NCBI GenBank assembly: GCA_964384915.1
Contig: CAYLMA010000001.1
Span: 62,001 to 126,000 of the forward strand
DNA from: Sulfurimicrobium sp964384915
GTDB lineage: Bacteria > Pseudomonadota > Gammaproteobacteria > Burkholderiales > Sulfuricellaceae
Reading direction: 5' to 3'
Length of the DNA stretch: 64,000 nt
Part shown: positions 25,227-35,369 of the stretch, piece after piece
Position numbering within the stretch: position 1 is the first letter of the stretch
Layout of the letters: the number at the start of each line of letters is the position of its first letter
Notes under the pieces: model-generated
The model's input: only the letters and a program-made list of their open reading frames with translations
Database searches by the model: none
Told to the model about the DNA's origin: nothing
Program-made: the position numbers and the translations under genes

Positions 25227-25399
25227 GTAAATTTCCCCTTCCGCATAGCCCAGTTATAAGCAATACGTATAATTTACATTAAATGCTATCAGCAACCTTA
25301 AGCAGTGTAAACAAATTTTGTGCAAGTTTTCTTTTGCTGGAGATTACCATCTATAATCAATAAACTTAAATTATTCTCTTGTTATTGAAAATTTCAATT
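25227..25399. promoter_or_regulatory. Divergent pilM/ponA promoter region
   Basis: A 173-base AT-rich gap between divergent operons. TATAAT lies at 25268-25273 on the plus strand. No clear matching -35 boxes could be assigned on either strand. Promoters for both operons must lie here. Confidence 0.4.
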
Positions 25400-27736
25400 A
25401 TGGCCTTCCGTTGGTGGCGCTACACCTTCCTTGTAGTGCTCGCAGGCGTCCTGTTAGCAACAGCACTGGTCGCGCTGGTTGTCAGCTTGATTTACCCGCA
25501 GTTGCCCTCCCTGGAAATCCTGACCGACTACCAGCCTAAAATCCCGCTCCGAATTTACACAGCTGATGGCGCCTTGATCGGCGAGTTCGGCGAAGAGCGG
25601 CGTGCGCTGATCAAAATTCAGGATGTGCCTGTCACTATGCGGCAGGCAATTCTTGCTGCCGAGGACGATCGATTTTACCAGCACGGAGGCGTCGACTACA
25701 TTGGCGTGGCGCGTGCGGCTATCGCCAATCTCACCGCGGGCGGCGCACGCGAAGGCGCAAGCACGATTACCATGCAGGTTGCCCGCAATTTCTTTCTCTC
25801 CAACGAAAAGACACTGACGCGCAAACTAAGTGAAGTCATGCTGGCGATGAAAATCGAAAACAACTTATCCAAAGACCAAATCCTGGAACTGTATATTAAC
25901 CAGATCTACCTCGGGCAACGTGCCTATGGCTTCGCAGCAGCATCCCAACTTTATTTCGGCAAACCCCTTTCGCAACTCAACATTGCCGAATCAGCCATGC
26001 TCGCGGGTCTCCCTAAAGCGCCCTCACGCTACAATCCGGTAGTCAACCCTAAGCGCGCCAAAATTCGTCAGCAATATGTACTGAAGCGCATGCACCACCT
26101 TCGCTTCATCAATGACAGTGAATTTCAGTCAGCACAGCAACAATCGCTGCACATCCGCCACGACCTGCAGGTAGCCGAAGTTAGAGCCGACCACATTGCC
26201 GAATTGGTTCGTCAGAATCTGTATGAACGCTACCACGATCAGATTTACAGCAGCGGAATTAAAGTCTATACCACCCTGCGACGCGTCGATCAGGAGGCCG
26301 CCAATCTGGCATTGCGCCAAGGCGTTCTGGATTATGACCGGCGTCACGGTTACCGTGGGCCAGAAGGCTTCGCGGATTTACAGCAAAAAAGCGAAAGCAT
26401 GGACACAGCCATTGAGAGTGCGCTTGAAGATCTGGATGAGGTTGCCGGCCTGGCACCCGCAATTGTTATCGACGCGAATCCAAAAAAGGTCCAGGCCTAT
26501 AACAAAGACGCAGAAAAGATTGAAATCAGCGGCGAGAACCTGCGCTTCGCACAAAAGTTCCTGGCACCCAATGCTGATAGCAAGCAACGCCTTCGCCGCG
26601 GCTCGATCATTCGGGTCACACGGGATGACAAGGGAAAATGGCAGATTGCTCAATTACCCCAAGCAGAAGCGGCGCTTGTTTCGGTTGACCCTCAAGATGG
26701 CGCTATTCGCGCGATGGCCGGCGGTTTTGATTTCAACCGCAACAAGTTCAACCACGTCACACAGGCATGGCGACAACCCGGGTCAAGCTTCAAGCCATTC
26801 GTTTATTCTGCCGCACTGGAAAAGGGCTTTACCCCGGCCACGATAATCAACGACGCACCGCTTTCCCTTCCAGGCGGGGCCGCCGGTGAAGCATGGGAGC
26901 CCAAAAATTTCGATGGCACTTACTCCGGCCCCATAAGGCTCCGTACTGCACTGACCAAATCCAAGAATCTCGTTTCCATCCGCATCCTGCAATCCATCAC
27001 CCCGGAATATGCTCAGGATTACATTACGCGCTTTGGCTTTGACGCTGCCCAGCACCCTCCTTACCTCACCATGGCCCTGGGCGCCGGATCCGTCACACCG
27101 CTACAGATGGTGGCAGGCTATTCCGTCTTCGCAAACGGCGGCTATCGCATCCAGCCCTATTTCATCGACCGGATTGTTGATGCTCGCGGGACCATACTCG
27201 CACAGAGCAAACCGGCTCGGGCAGGAGAATCCGCAGAGCGCGTGATTGACGCCAGGAATGCCTTTGTGATGACCAGCCTGATGCAGGATGTGGTCCGCCA
27301 GGGCACCGCCACCAAGGCGATGCAACTTGGCCGCCACGATCTTGCCGGAAAAACCGGCACGACAAACGACCAGATCGATGCATGGTTCTGTGGCTTCAAC
27401 TCCAAACTGGTTGCGGTTGCCTGGATCGGGTTTGACCGCCCACGCTCGCTTGGCAGCAACGAAACCGGAGGCCATGCAGCCTTGCCAATCTGGGTCAGTT
27501 ATATGGGTAAAGCTTTAAAGAATACACCAGAGAGTGACTATCCCGTGCCGGAAGGCGTCAGCGTATTCAAAATTAACCCGCAAAATGGGCAGCTTTCGGA
27601 AGACAGCGGCATGCCGGAATTTTTCTATCAGGAGTTTCCTCCTCCCGCCCAGAACACGTGGGACACGTGGGGTGATCTATCGGGCAACATTATGGGCGGC
27701 AAGAGCACAGACGAAATCAAGGACCAATTGTTTTAG
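25400..27736 (+). CDS. mrcA: Penicillin-binding protein 1A
   Basis: A 778-residue bifunctional peptidoglycan synthase. A membrane anchor (about 8-33) precedes the glycosyltransferase domain (catalytic glutamate in AAEDDRFYQHGGVD; GASTITMQVARN), an OB-like insert, and the transpeptidase domain with the active serine in GSSFKPF, SKN (KSKNLVS) and KTGTT. The ATG at 25402-25400 region (start 25400) was chosen over an upstream in-frame TTG. Often called ponA. Divergent from pilMNOPQ, a common arrangement in proteobacteria. Confidence 0.96.
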   Translation: MAFRWWRYTFLVVLAGVLLATALVALVVSLIYPQLPSLEILTDYQPKIPLRIYTADGALIGEFGEERRALIKIQDVPVTMRQAILAAEDDRFYQHGGVDYIGVARAAIANLTAGGAREGASTITMQVARNFFLSNEKTLTRKLSEVMLAMKIENNLSKDQILELYINQIYLGQRAYGFAAASQLYFGKPLSQLNIAESAMLAGLPKAPSRYNPVVNPKRAKIRQQYVLKRMHHLRFINDSEFQSAQQQSLHIRHDLQVAEVRADHIAELVRQNLYERYHDQIYSSGIKVYTTLRRVDQEAANLALRQGVLDYDRRHGYRGPEGFADLQQKSESMDTAIESALEDLDEVAGLAPAIVIDANPKKVQAYNKDAEKIEISGENLRFAQKFLAPNADSKQRLRRGSIIRVTRDDKGKWQIAQLPQAEAALVSVDPQDGAIRAMAGGFDFNRNKFNHVTQAWRQPGSSFKPFVYSAALEKGFTPATIINDAPLSLPGGAAGEAWEPKNFDGTYSGPIRLRTALTKSKNLVSIRILQSITPEYAQDYITRFGFDAAQHPPYLTMALGAGSVTPLQMVAGYSVFANGGYRIQPYFIDRIVDARGTILAQSKPARAGESAERVIDARNAFVMTSLMQDVVRQGTATKAMQLGRHDLAGKTGTTNDQIDAWFCGFNSKLVAVAWIGFDRPRSLGSNETGGHAALPIWVSYMGKALKNTPESDYPVPEGVSVFKINPQNGQLSEDSGMPEFFYQEFPPPAQNTWDTWGDLSGNIMGGKSTDEIKDQLF

Positions 27737-27771
27737 GTCGCTTTTCTGCGACTATTGACAATCATTCCATC

Positions 27772-28395
27772 ATGCTCAAAGACCATTCTTCACAACGCCG
27801 CCAAATGCGCGAGTTGATTGCACAAACGGCGGCCCGTTTGATCGCGGAGGATGGCATTCAGGACTACTCCCTTGCAAAGCGCAAAGCCGCCCGCCAGCTA
27901 GGTGCAACCGATACCCACAGCCTTCCATCCAACAACGAAGTACAGCAAGCATTGCGCTTGCACCAAGAGCTATATCAAAAAAACGAGCAGCCACTTCTCT
28001 TGAAACAGCTACGCACCGAGGCTCTAGCCTCCATGCGCCTGTTTGAGCGCTTCAACCCCTATTTGACCGGCTCAGTCCTTACGGGCACCGCGACACGACA
28101 TTCAGACATTAACCTTCAGCTTTTCACCGACAGCGCCAAGGAAGTTGAGCTATTCCTGCTCAACAGCAACACCCCTTACGAAACAAGTGAAAAACGCGTC
28201 AGATTGAACGATGATGCACTGTCAGTGCCGACCTTTACGCTACAGGGAGAAAGCTGTGAAATCAGACTGGCCGTTTTTGCAAGCGAGGACGTGCGTAAGT
28301 CTGCGTACGACCCAATAGAAGGCAAACCTCTGGAGCGCGCAAAAATCAAGCACCTGGAAATACTCCTGGCCGCAGATTCAGCACCTTCAAATTAA
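27772..28395 (+). CDS. Nucleotidyltransferase-like protein of unknown role
   Basis: A 207-residue protein. The N-terminal 55 residues are helical, with an arrangement (AARLIAEDGIQDYSLAKRKAARQLG) like the start of TetR-type or YbaB-like helical domains. The centre has FERFNPYLTGSVLTGTATRHSDINL, which resembles the GS-x-G...S-D-I motif of minimal nucleotidyltransferases, with a possible later acidic residue in SCEIRLAVF. It lies alone between ponA and a PilZ gene. Activity cannot be assigned; the second metal-binding aspartate is not certain. Confidence 0.7.
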   Translation: MLKDHSSQRRQMRELIAQTAARLIAEDGIQDYSLAKRKAARQLGATDTHSLPSNNEVQQALRLHQELYQKNEQPLLLKQLRTEALASMRLFERFNPYLTGSVLTGTATRHSDINLQLFTDSAKEVELFLLNSNTPYETSEKRVRLNDDALSVPTFTLQGESCEIRLAVFASEDVRKSAYDPIEGKPLERAKIKHLEILLAADSAPSN

Positions 28396-28515
28396 ACGCA
28401 CCCCTTTGCTGGATAGCGCAAAGAATATCAGGCAAAATGATGGCGTTACAGCACATTTCAAATAAACGGGTTCAAGATCAAATCTGGGTCCAACATTTAG
28501 CATACAGATAATTGG

Positions 28516-29268
28516 ATGGCAAACCAGCCCCCTCTGAAAACAGAAGCTGCTCCTGAAGTCAGCAACTACATGATTCATTCCAGGATGGAGATTGTCTATA
28601 TCTTGCGTGCCATCCAGCACAAGAATGAACTCGTTACAGCTTATTTTAATCAAGGCGCGGATTTTATCCTGACCTCCATTATCGACGTCGATTCAGATAA
28701 TGGCACGGTAGTGTTCGACTATGGCGCCAATGAACTTCTCAACAAGCGAATCATGGCAAGCGAGAAAATCATACTGGTCACCACTCAGGACAAAGTAAAG
28801 GTGCAGTTCGTGATCGGGCGCATGCAGGAGATCGTGCATCTTGGGCGTCCCGCTTTCAGGTCTGCTCTTCCAGACGCACTCCTGAAACTGCAACGACGCG
28901 AGTATTACCGCCTCGCCACACCGCTAATCAATCCCATTAAATGCTCCATCCCTCAACCGGGCAACACAAAAATCGAGGTGCCGATTGCCGACATCAGCCT
29001 CGGAGGCATCGCTATCACGCATTACCAGGAGTACATGCAACTTGAAATAGGCGCCCGTTTCAACGCCTGCCGCATCCTCCTGCCGGATATTGGAACCGTC
29101 GCCACAGACATGGAAATTCGCAACGAACAGGAAATCACGATGAAGAATGGCGCCAAAAACCACCGCGCAGGCTGCATGTTTGTTGATCTTCACTCAAGCC
29201 AGCAAGCCATGATTCAGCGTTACATCATCAAATTGGACAGAGAACGCCGCTCTATACTGGCGCAATAA
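28516..29268 (+). CDS. PilZ-domain (YcgR-like) c-di-GMP effector
   Basis: A 250-residue protein. An N-terminal YcgR-type domain (about 20-115) precedes a PilZ domain with the c-di-GMP motifs RREYYR (RxxxR) and DISLGG (D/NxSxxG). In YcgR-type proteins binding c-di-GMP slows the flagellar motor; here, with pil genes about 6 kb away, it could act on motility or pili. ATG at 28516; no strong ribosome-binding site is seen. Confidence 0.85.
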   Translation: MANQPPLKTEAAPEVSNYMIHSRMEIVYILRAIQHKNELVTAYFNQGADFILTSIIDVDSDNGTVVFDYGANELLNKRIMASEKIILVTTQDKVKVQFVIGRMQEIVHLGRPAFRSALPDALLKLQRREYYRLATPLINPIKCSIPQPGNTKIEVPIADISLGGIAITHYQEYMQLEIGARFNACRILLPDIGTVATDMEIRNEQEITMKNGAKNHRAGCMFVDLHSSQQAMIQRYIIKLDRERRSILAQ

Positions 29269-29289
29269 ACTCATCCTTAAAACGGCAAG

Positions 29290-30294
29290 TCAGCCCTCTC
29301 TCAACCAGCGTGCGGCATCCAGCGCAAAATAAGTCAGTATTCCGTCCGCGCCGGCACGTTTGAACGCCAGCAATGATTCCAGCACACAGGCTTTCTCATT
29401 CAGCCAGCCATTCTGGGCAGCTGCCTTGAGCATGGCATATTCGCCACTGACCTGATAGACGAAAGTAGGCGCCTTGAATTCATCCTTCACACGCCGCACG
29501 ATATCCAGATAAGGCATGCCCGGCTTGACCATCACCATGTCTGCACCCTCGGCAAGATCCAGCCCGACTTCCCACAAAGCCTCATCGCTGTTGGCCGGAT
29601 CCATCTGATAGGTATATTTGTTGCCGCCGCCCAAATTGGCAGATGAACCCACTGCATCGCGAAACGGCCCGTAAAAACTGGAGGCATACTTGGCCGAGTA
29701 AGCCAAAATGCGGGTATGAATGCGCCGCTCCGCATCCAGCCCCGCCCGAACGGCACCAATGCGTCCGTCCATCATGTCTGATGGTGCCACTATATCCGCG
29801 CCCGCAGCGGCATGAGCCTGCGCCTGCCGCACCAATACCGCCACGGTTTCATCGTTCAAGACATAACCGTCCGCATCAATCAGGCCATCCTGGCCGTGAA
29901 TGGTATAGGGGTCCAAGGCGATATCGGTAATCACGCCCAACTCCGGGAAACGCTGCTTCAGCGCCCTCACCACGCGAGGAACGAGGCCATCTGGATTATA
30001 GGCTTCCGCGGCATCGAGGCTTTTCAGAGCGGCATCAATGACGGGGAAAATCGCCACCGCCGGCACGCCCAGCTCGACGCACTGCTCTGCCTGACGCAAC
30101 AGGTGATCCAGCGTCATACGCTCCACTCCTGGCATGGAGGTCACCGCCTCGATGCGGTCATTACCATCCAGCACAAAAACAGGATAGATCAGATCGGCGC
30201 TTGTGAGCTGGTTTTCACGCATCAGGCGGCGCGAGAAATCATCGCGCCGCATACGGCGCATGCGCTTGGAGGAAAATTGGCCGAGAGTCTGCAT
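29290..30294 (-). CDS. hemB: Delta-aminolevulinic acid dehydratase (porphobilinogen synthase)
   Basis: A 334-residue enzyme that joins two aminolevulinates into porphobilinogen in heme synthesis. Schiff-base lysines lie in YSAKYASSFYGPF and MVKPGMPYLDI. The zinc-binding cysteines are replaced by the aspartate-type loop DIALDPYTIHGQDG, the metal-independent/magnesium variant. The ATG at 30294 is preferred to a TTG two codons earlier. It shares the siroheme and heme pathway with cysG and hemH in this window. Confidence 0.97.
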   Translation of the reverse strand: MQTLGQFSSKRMRRMRRDDFSRRLMRENQLTSADLIYPVFVLDGNDRIEAVTSMPGVERMTLDHLLRQAEQCVELGVPAVAIFPVIDAALKSLDAAEAYNPDGLVPRVVRALKQRFPELGVITDIALDPYTIHGQDGLIDADGYVLNDETVAVLVRQAQAHAAAGADIVAPSDMMDGRIGAVRAGLDAERRIHTRILAYSAKYASSFYGPFRDAVGSSANLGGGNKYTYQMDPANSDEALWEVGLDLAEGADMVMVKPGMPYLDIVRRVKDEFKAPTFVYQVSGEYAMLKAAAQNGWLNEKACVLESLLAFKRAGADGILTYFALDAARWLREG

Positions 30295-30369
30295 GATCAA
30301 AAGAATTCCGAATAAAAGGTGGATTTTGTCAAAACCATTTCTATTTTAATAGCTTTATGTACAACTCGA

Positions 30370-31587
30370 TTAATGCTTTTGCTGCCATTGCCTGAGCGCC
30401 GCCAGGCGCGCTTCATGCACTCGATCCCGAATTTGGCTGGGATCCGCGCATTGTTTCGCCACCGCCCCGGCATCCACGGCGACAACCACCTCAAGCCCGC
30501 GGCGCAGCATATCTGCCTGCACAAAGGGTTGCAGGTCGAAACCGGTCCGGCCGCAGGAATCGGCCTCGCATGCTTGCAGAAAATGCTCGAAGCGTTCCGG
30601 CTGGCGTAGTGCATCGGTATCCTGAAGAAGCTTCAACAGCGTTTCAGAACGCAACTCCAGAGCGCGATGCGCCATCCCGTGAAAACGCGCCGTCACCAAG
30701 GCCAGGTCACGGCAGGCGTTGGGCACTCTCAGGCGCTCGCAAAGCGGCTTGATCAGTTCGAAACTGCGCTGCTCATGCGCAATATGGCGAGGCCATTCTG
30801 CCTGAGGCGTAGTGCCTTTGCCAAAATCATGCGCCAGTGCCGCAAAACGAACCTCAAGCGGATAGCCACGGGCAGCCGCGCAGTCAATCACCATCATGAT
30901 ATGGATGCCGGTATCGACCTCTGGATGATACTGTACGGGCTGAGGCACGCCAAAAAGCCGGTCCAGCTCGGGCAAAATTCGGGCCAAGGCACCACATTCT
31001 CGCAGCGCGAGAAACATGCGCGATGGCTGACGTTCCATCAAGCCCTTGGCAAGCTCCTGCCACACCCGCTCGGGAACCAGTGCATCAACTTCGCCATTCC
31101 GAACCATCTCGCGCATCAATTCTAGCGTTTCGGGCGCAATGGTGAACTGCTCGAAACGAGCCGCAAAGCGTGCCACGCGCAAAATCCGTACAGGGTCTTC
31201 GACAAAGGCCTGGCTTACGTGGCGCAGAATACCTGCCTTGATGTCGTTTACGCCATGATAAGGATCGATGATTTCACCGGCATCATCCTTGGCAATGGCA
31301 TTTATGGTCAGATCACGCCGCGCCAGGTCCTGCTCCAAGGTCACTTCTGGCTCCGCAAACACCTGGAAACCCTTGTAACCTCGGGTCGTCTTGCGCTCGG
31401 TGCGCGCAAGCGCATATTCCTCATGGGTGCGGGGATGAAGAAAAACCGGAAAATCCTTACCTACCGGCCTGAATCCCAGCTTCACCATTGCCTCGGGCGT
31501 GGCGCCCACCACCACATAATCCCGATCCTGCACAGGCAGGCCGAGCAGCTCATCGCGTACCGCCCCGCCAACCTGATAGACCCGCAT
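30370..31587 (-). CDS. cca: CCA-adding tRNA nucleotidyltransferase with HD domain
   Basis: A 405-residue enzyme. The head GGAVRDELLG and QDRDYVVVG (DxD metal site) with the RR motif (LARRDLTINAIA) mark the polymerase domain; an HD phosphohydrolase domain follows (ALAHDFGKGT). Length matches E. coli Cca (412). It repairs or adds tRNA 3' CCA. Starts 6 bases after the reductase gene ends on the minus strand. Confidence 0.96.
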   Translation of the reverse strand: MRVYQVGGAVRDELLGLPVQDRDYVVVGATPEAMVKLGFRPVGKDFPVFLHPRTHEEYALARTERKTTRGYKGFQVFAEPEVTLEQDLARRDLTINAIAKDDAGEIIDPYHGVNDIKAGILRHVSQAFVEDPVRILRVARFAARFEQFTIAPETLELMREMVRNGEVDALVPERVWQELAKGLMERQPSRMFLALRECGALARILPELDRLFGVPQPVQYHPEVDTGIHIMMVIDCAAARGYPLEVRFAALAHDFGKGTTPQAEWPRHIAHEQRSFELIKPLCERLRVPNACRDLALVTARFHGMAHRALELRSETLLKLLQDTDALRQPERFEHFLQACEADSCGRTGFDLQPFVQADMLRRGLEVVVAVDAGAVAKQCADPSQIRDRVHEARLAALRQWQQKH

Positions 31588-31593
31588 TATGTC

Positions 31594-32622
31594 TCAGCGG
31601 CCCGCCGCGGAGCGGAATCCCTGATAGGGACTGGACTGGGAGAGATAATCCGGCGCTACAGCTTCCAAGGCGCGGAGTTTTACACCAAAAACTTCCGGGA
31701 ATTCGCAGGCGCATACCGAATCCACTTGCATCGTAAAATAGTTATCGCGTGTCATCAGTTTGGGGCCCGGCATCCATTCCATCATCAGCGCCATCAGATA
31801 AGACAGTTGTGGCGATAGATTGATGATTTTGCGGTTGCGGCCGGTCAGTTTGGCGACCAGATCGACCAACTCGCGCAAGGTATAAACCCTGGGGCCGCAC
31901 AAATCATAACGCTGTCCAAATGTGGCCTGGTTACTGATACTTGCAACAAAAGCCTGCACCACGTCTTCCACAAAAACCGGCTGAAATTTCGCGTCCGGAC
32001 CCGCCAGCGGCAGCACTGGCGCAATTTTCAACAAACCGGCAAACATGTTGATGAAGCTGTCCTCGCGCCCGAAAATCACCGAAGGCCGGAACACGGTCAC
32101 AGCCAGTCCATAGCCATGCACGAATTTCGGGCCATTGAGGTACCAGTTCTCATTTTCGCTGTGCTGCATGCCGGCTTCGCGCACAATCGCCTCGCCCAGC
32201 CCTTTGGAACGGAGGTAGCCGCTAGGAGCATTGGGGTCGGCATTGAGCGCACTCATGTGCAGCAGGCGCTTGACCCCAGAAGCTGCGCAGGCATGAACAA
32301 TCTTGCGCGGCAATTCCACATGAACTTCGTGGAAATCCCCGCGCCGCGCCATGGGTTTATCCACCCGGCTCGGCTTTTCCTCCCTCAGCATGCCGACCAG
32401 ATTGATCACGGCATCCATACCGGAAAAATGGCGGTTCAACTCGGATGGATCAAAAATGTTGGCTTCAACCACTTCCACCTTGGGTAGAACAGAAACATTC
32501 TTGGCATGATCGCGCTTGCTGGTCAGAACACGAACGGCATAGCCCGCCATTTCCAGCTTGTTCACAAGATGGATGCCAACAAAACCAGCGCCACCCAAGA
32601 CACATACTTTCTTGATATTCAT
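31594..32622 (-). CDS. NDUFA9-like NAD(P)-binding SDR protein
   Basis: A 342-residue atypical short-chain dehydrogenase: Rossmann GGAGFVG at the start, VINLVGML, then TVFRPSVIFGREDSF and RYDLCGPRVYTLRELV. This is the complex I subunit/CIA30-like NDUFA9 family. The catalytic YxxxK is not evident, so it may bind NAD(P)H or lipid instead of reducing a substrate. Co-oriented with cca 6 bases away. Confidence 0.85.
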   Translation of the reverse strand: MNIKKVCVLGGAGFVGIHLVNKLEMAGYAVRVLTSKRDHAKNVSVLPKVEVVEANIFDPSELNRHFSGMDAVINLVGMLREEKPSRVDKPMARRGDFHEVHVELPRKIVHACAASGVKRLLHMSALNADPNAPSGYLRSKGLGEAIVREAGMQHSENENWYLNGPKFVHGYGLAVTVFRPSVIFGREDSFINMFAGLLKIAPVLPLAGPDAKFQPVFVEDVVQAFVASISNQATFGQRYDLCGPRVYTLRELVDLVAKLTGRNRKIINLSPQLSYLMALMMEWMPGPKLMTRDNYFTMQVDSVCACEFPEVFGVKLRALEAVAPDYLSQSSPYQGFRSAAGR

Positions 32623-32763
32623 AACGTATTTGTCGCTTTCTGTAGAAAATGTCCGATCTGTTTAATTCAAGACCACTAAATCCGCGCCACCATTCGAAAC
32701 AAAATATACCCAAACCGGTTTTTTATAAAAAGAAGTTGATTCTAGCCTGATACCGCCCGCCCG

Positions 32764-34722
32764 TCACGGGTCACAGGAGGGGCTTCGCTCATCGGGGTTC
32801 TGGCAATCGTTTTTTGCATCCTTGCCTGCAATTGTCCCTAAACGTTGCTTCAGAGGCACCATTTGGCGTCCAAAGCGATTCGCATAATAACTTGCATTGC
32901 TCATCACCTTCTGGACGTAGCCACGGGTTTCCGTAAATGGAATGGATTCTGCGTAAATCGCCCCCTCCAGCGCTTTCTCATCCTTCCAGCGCCGGGCTCG
33001 TGACGGCCCGGCATTATAGGATGCCGTGGCGAGCACGGGCTGTCCATCATTGGTATCGAGCACATACCTCAGATAATATGTGCCAAAGGAAATATTGGTG
33101 TCGATCTGGTTGACCAGATTCTGCCGGAAGTGCTTCATACCCATGCGGTTGGCAATCCATTTGGCTGTGGCCGGCATCAGTTGCATCAGGCCGGAAGCGC
33201 CCACACTTGATCGCGCCTGCTGCACAAAACGGCTTTCCTGACGAATCAGGCCATATACCCATGCCTCATCCAATTCATGCTCTCGTGCATAAGCCTGCAT
33301 CAGATCGCGGTGAGGCGCTGGATAGCGCAAGCTGAAATCATGCCTGCTACGGGTTTTATCTGCAGTATTGATGGCGCGATCAAGCCAGTTGTTACGCTTT
33401 GCCAGCTCTGCTGCTGCCAGCAGTTGTTCATCGCTGAAATTGCGAGTCGTCCACAGCCATTCGCGGTTTGCCTCGGTTTTCTGGTCGAGCCGATAGAGTG
33501 TCAGCGCGCGCTGAATACCGGGGACCTCCCTGATCTCCCTGATTTCATCTTCGCTGGGCTCATAAGTAGTGACAGGGTTACTGACGACCGCACCCAGTTC
33601 TTCAAGCGATAACTGTCCATAAAAATTATGCTCGAGCGACAAGGGAGCCAGAATGGCATGGGCAGCAGCTTTCTTTCCGACATTCTTGAGTGCACGCGCT
33701 TTCCAATAGCGCCAAGCCCCCTGGCCCTGCAACTCTTCCGGCATCGCCGCGATCCCGGACAATACCTGTTGCCAGTCCTGAGCCCGCAATGCAGCACGAA
33801 CGCGCCAAGTCAGCTGGAGTTCACCCATGGGCGCATCCCCGGCTTCACGGAACCACTGCAGCGCGACGGGATCATGCTTACGCGCAGCATGGAAAGCCAT
33901 CTGACCCCATACATAACGCTGCTCCTCCAGACTTAACTGCGGGCGTATCCGATCCCAGTAAGTTAGCGCACTCATTGGCTGGCTGCGCGCCAGACGATAG
34001 ATGGCAAACATGATCAGCTCACGTTCTGGGCGGCCTTGCAGGTTGGCACTCCCAACATCAAGGAAACGCTGCGGATTCTCAGCCACCTTCTCCACTTCTC
34101 TAAAACCGGATTTTTGCGCCTCGGGCAAATCCTGGGCCGCCTGACGCGCCACGCTGACATTTCCCAACTCCAGGGCAAGGCGAATACGTGACCAGACGTC
34201 CTCGGATTTCAATTCGCCTGCGGCGGCCATGGCTTCGAATACCGGCCGGCACGCTGCGGCAGACTCAGTTCCGCTCATCCATTTGCGCCGCCCCTCCTGA
34301 AATACGCCCGGATCGTTGCGCTGCAGCCGCGCTTGCAAGGCGAAGCAGGAAAGCTCGGCATCATCATTACCGTCCAGCAAGGGATATTCTTCCAGAAAGA
34401 GCGTCCACTTCTGCTGCTGCCCCAATACTTTGAGCCAGTCGGCACGCAGGCGATCCGCAAGGTAAGAGCCCGCATGCGCCGCAATAAACCCACGGACATC
34501 TGACGGGCTGGCATCTTTGAGCCGCATCAGGAGTTTGTAATAATCCAGATAGGGCGCCAACACATGATGCTCGAGGCGTTTTGCAGCCAAATTCAGGCGC
34601 GCGGCATCTCCCTTGCGGAATGCATCACGCGCCGAAAGGAATTCATCATCCGCGCCGCCTGCTACAGCATTCGCAAAAGAAAACAGCAACAGGAAGAAAA
34701 ACAGAGAAATGGATTTGAACAT
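32764..34722 (-). CDS. slt: Soluble lytic murein transglycosylase
   Basis: A 652-residue periplasmic muramidase. A signal peptide (SISLFFFLLLFSFANAVAG) leads into a long alpha-helical superhelix (about 30-450) and a C-terminal SLT domain: catalytic glutamate in YGLIRQESRFV, GLMQLMPATAKW, TASYNAGPSRARRW. The ATG at 34722 begins the signal peptide; a longer frame is rejected. It cleaves MurNAc-GlcNAc bonds in wall turnover. No recycling genes adjoin. Confidence 0.95.
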   Translation of the reverse strand: MFKSISLFFFLLLFSFANAVAGGADDEFLSARDAFRKGDAARLNLAAKRLEHHVLAPYLDYYKLLMRLKDASPSDVRGFIAAHAGSYLADRLRADWLKVLGQQQKWTLFLEEYPLLDGNDDAELSCFALQARLQRNDPGVFQEGRRKWMSGTESAAACRPVFEAMAAAGELKSEDVWSRIRLALELGNVSVARQAAQDLPEAQKSGFREVEKVAENPQRFLDVGSANLQGRPERELIMFAIYRLARSQPMSALTYWDRIRPQLSLEEQRYVWGQMAFHAARKHDPVALQWFREAGDAPMGELQLTWRVRAALRAQDWQQVLSGIAAMPEELQGQGAWRYWKARALKNVGKKAAAHAILAPLSLEHNFYGQLSLEELGAVVSNPVTTYEPSEDEIREIREVPGIQRALTLYRLDQKTEANREWLWTTRNFSDEQLLAAAELAKRNNWLDRAINTADKTRSRHDFSLRYPAPHRDLMQAYAREHELDEAWVYGLIRQESRFVQQARSSVGASGLMQLMPATAKWIANRMGMKHFRQNLVNQIDTNISFGTYYLRYVLDTNDGQPVLATASYNAGPSRARRWKDEKALEGAIYAESIPFTETRGYVQKVMSNASYYANRFGRQMVPLKQRLGTIAGKDAKNDCQNPDERSPSCDP

Positions 34723-34852
34723 CGCGAAATACTTACATCCTGGCACTGCTGCGCCTTGAGCGCATGAGGGAGTCTGCTGTGCATGGAGGATAGCACAGAT
34801 GCCATGGCAGCCAAATGCAACGTGGCACAATAGAAGCTATAATATTCAGGGT

Positions 34853-35293
34853 CTAGCGCCGCGCATCCGCCCAGTTATTTGGAGTTTCATACAAGCGCAC
34901 CTGCTCCAGCCGGAGCTGGTTAGCGTAACGATCGACATAGGCCGCATCGAGCACCCGGAATGCCACTGCAGCAAGATTTTCCGCGGTGGGCACCACGTCC
35001 AGCACCACCGTCTTGTGTCCAGGCAAAGTCGCAAGAAAATCCACGACTTCAGCATCGCCCCGGTAGGCCAGAAAGGCATGATCCCACTGATTGACCACCG
35101 CTTCCTGGGCGATGGTTTTTACCTCGGTAAAGTCCATCACCATGCCCTGCTCGGATATACCCTCGGTAGCAATAATCTGCCCCGACAGGGTGATCTCGAT
35201 TGCGTAACGATGGCCATGAAGGTGGCGGCACTGGCTGTTATGGTTTGGGATACGGTGGCCGGCATCGAACTCCAGCCTGCGGGTAATCAGCAT
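34853..35293 (-). CDS. queD: 6-carboxytetrahydropterin synthase QueD
   Basis: A 146-residue enzyme of queuosine synthesis. Zinc histidines are in FDAGHRIP and HLHGHRY; the catalytic cysteine is in NSQCRHLH. It turns dihydroneopterin triphosphate into 6-carboxytetrahydropterin. Divergent from the radical SAM gene with a 20-76 base gap, which could mark a functional link. Confidence 0.92.
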   Translation of the reverse strand: MLITRRLEFDAGHRIPNHNSQCRHLHGHRYAIEITLSGQIIATEGISEQGMVMDFTEVKTIAQEAVVNQWDHAFLAYRGDAEVVDFLATLPGHKTVVLDVVPTAENLAAVAFRVLDAAYVDRYANQLRLEQVRLYETPNNWADARR

Positions 35294-35369
35294 GAAATAG
35301 TGCGCTCGAAAAATGGTTGCTGATTATAGCATTCTTGCCCGATGCGGCGTTCAGTGGTTCAATCGCCTC

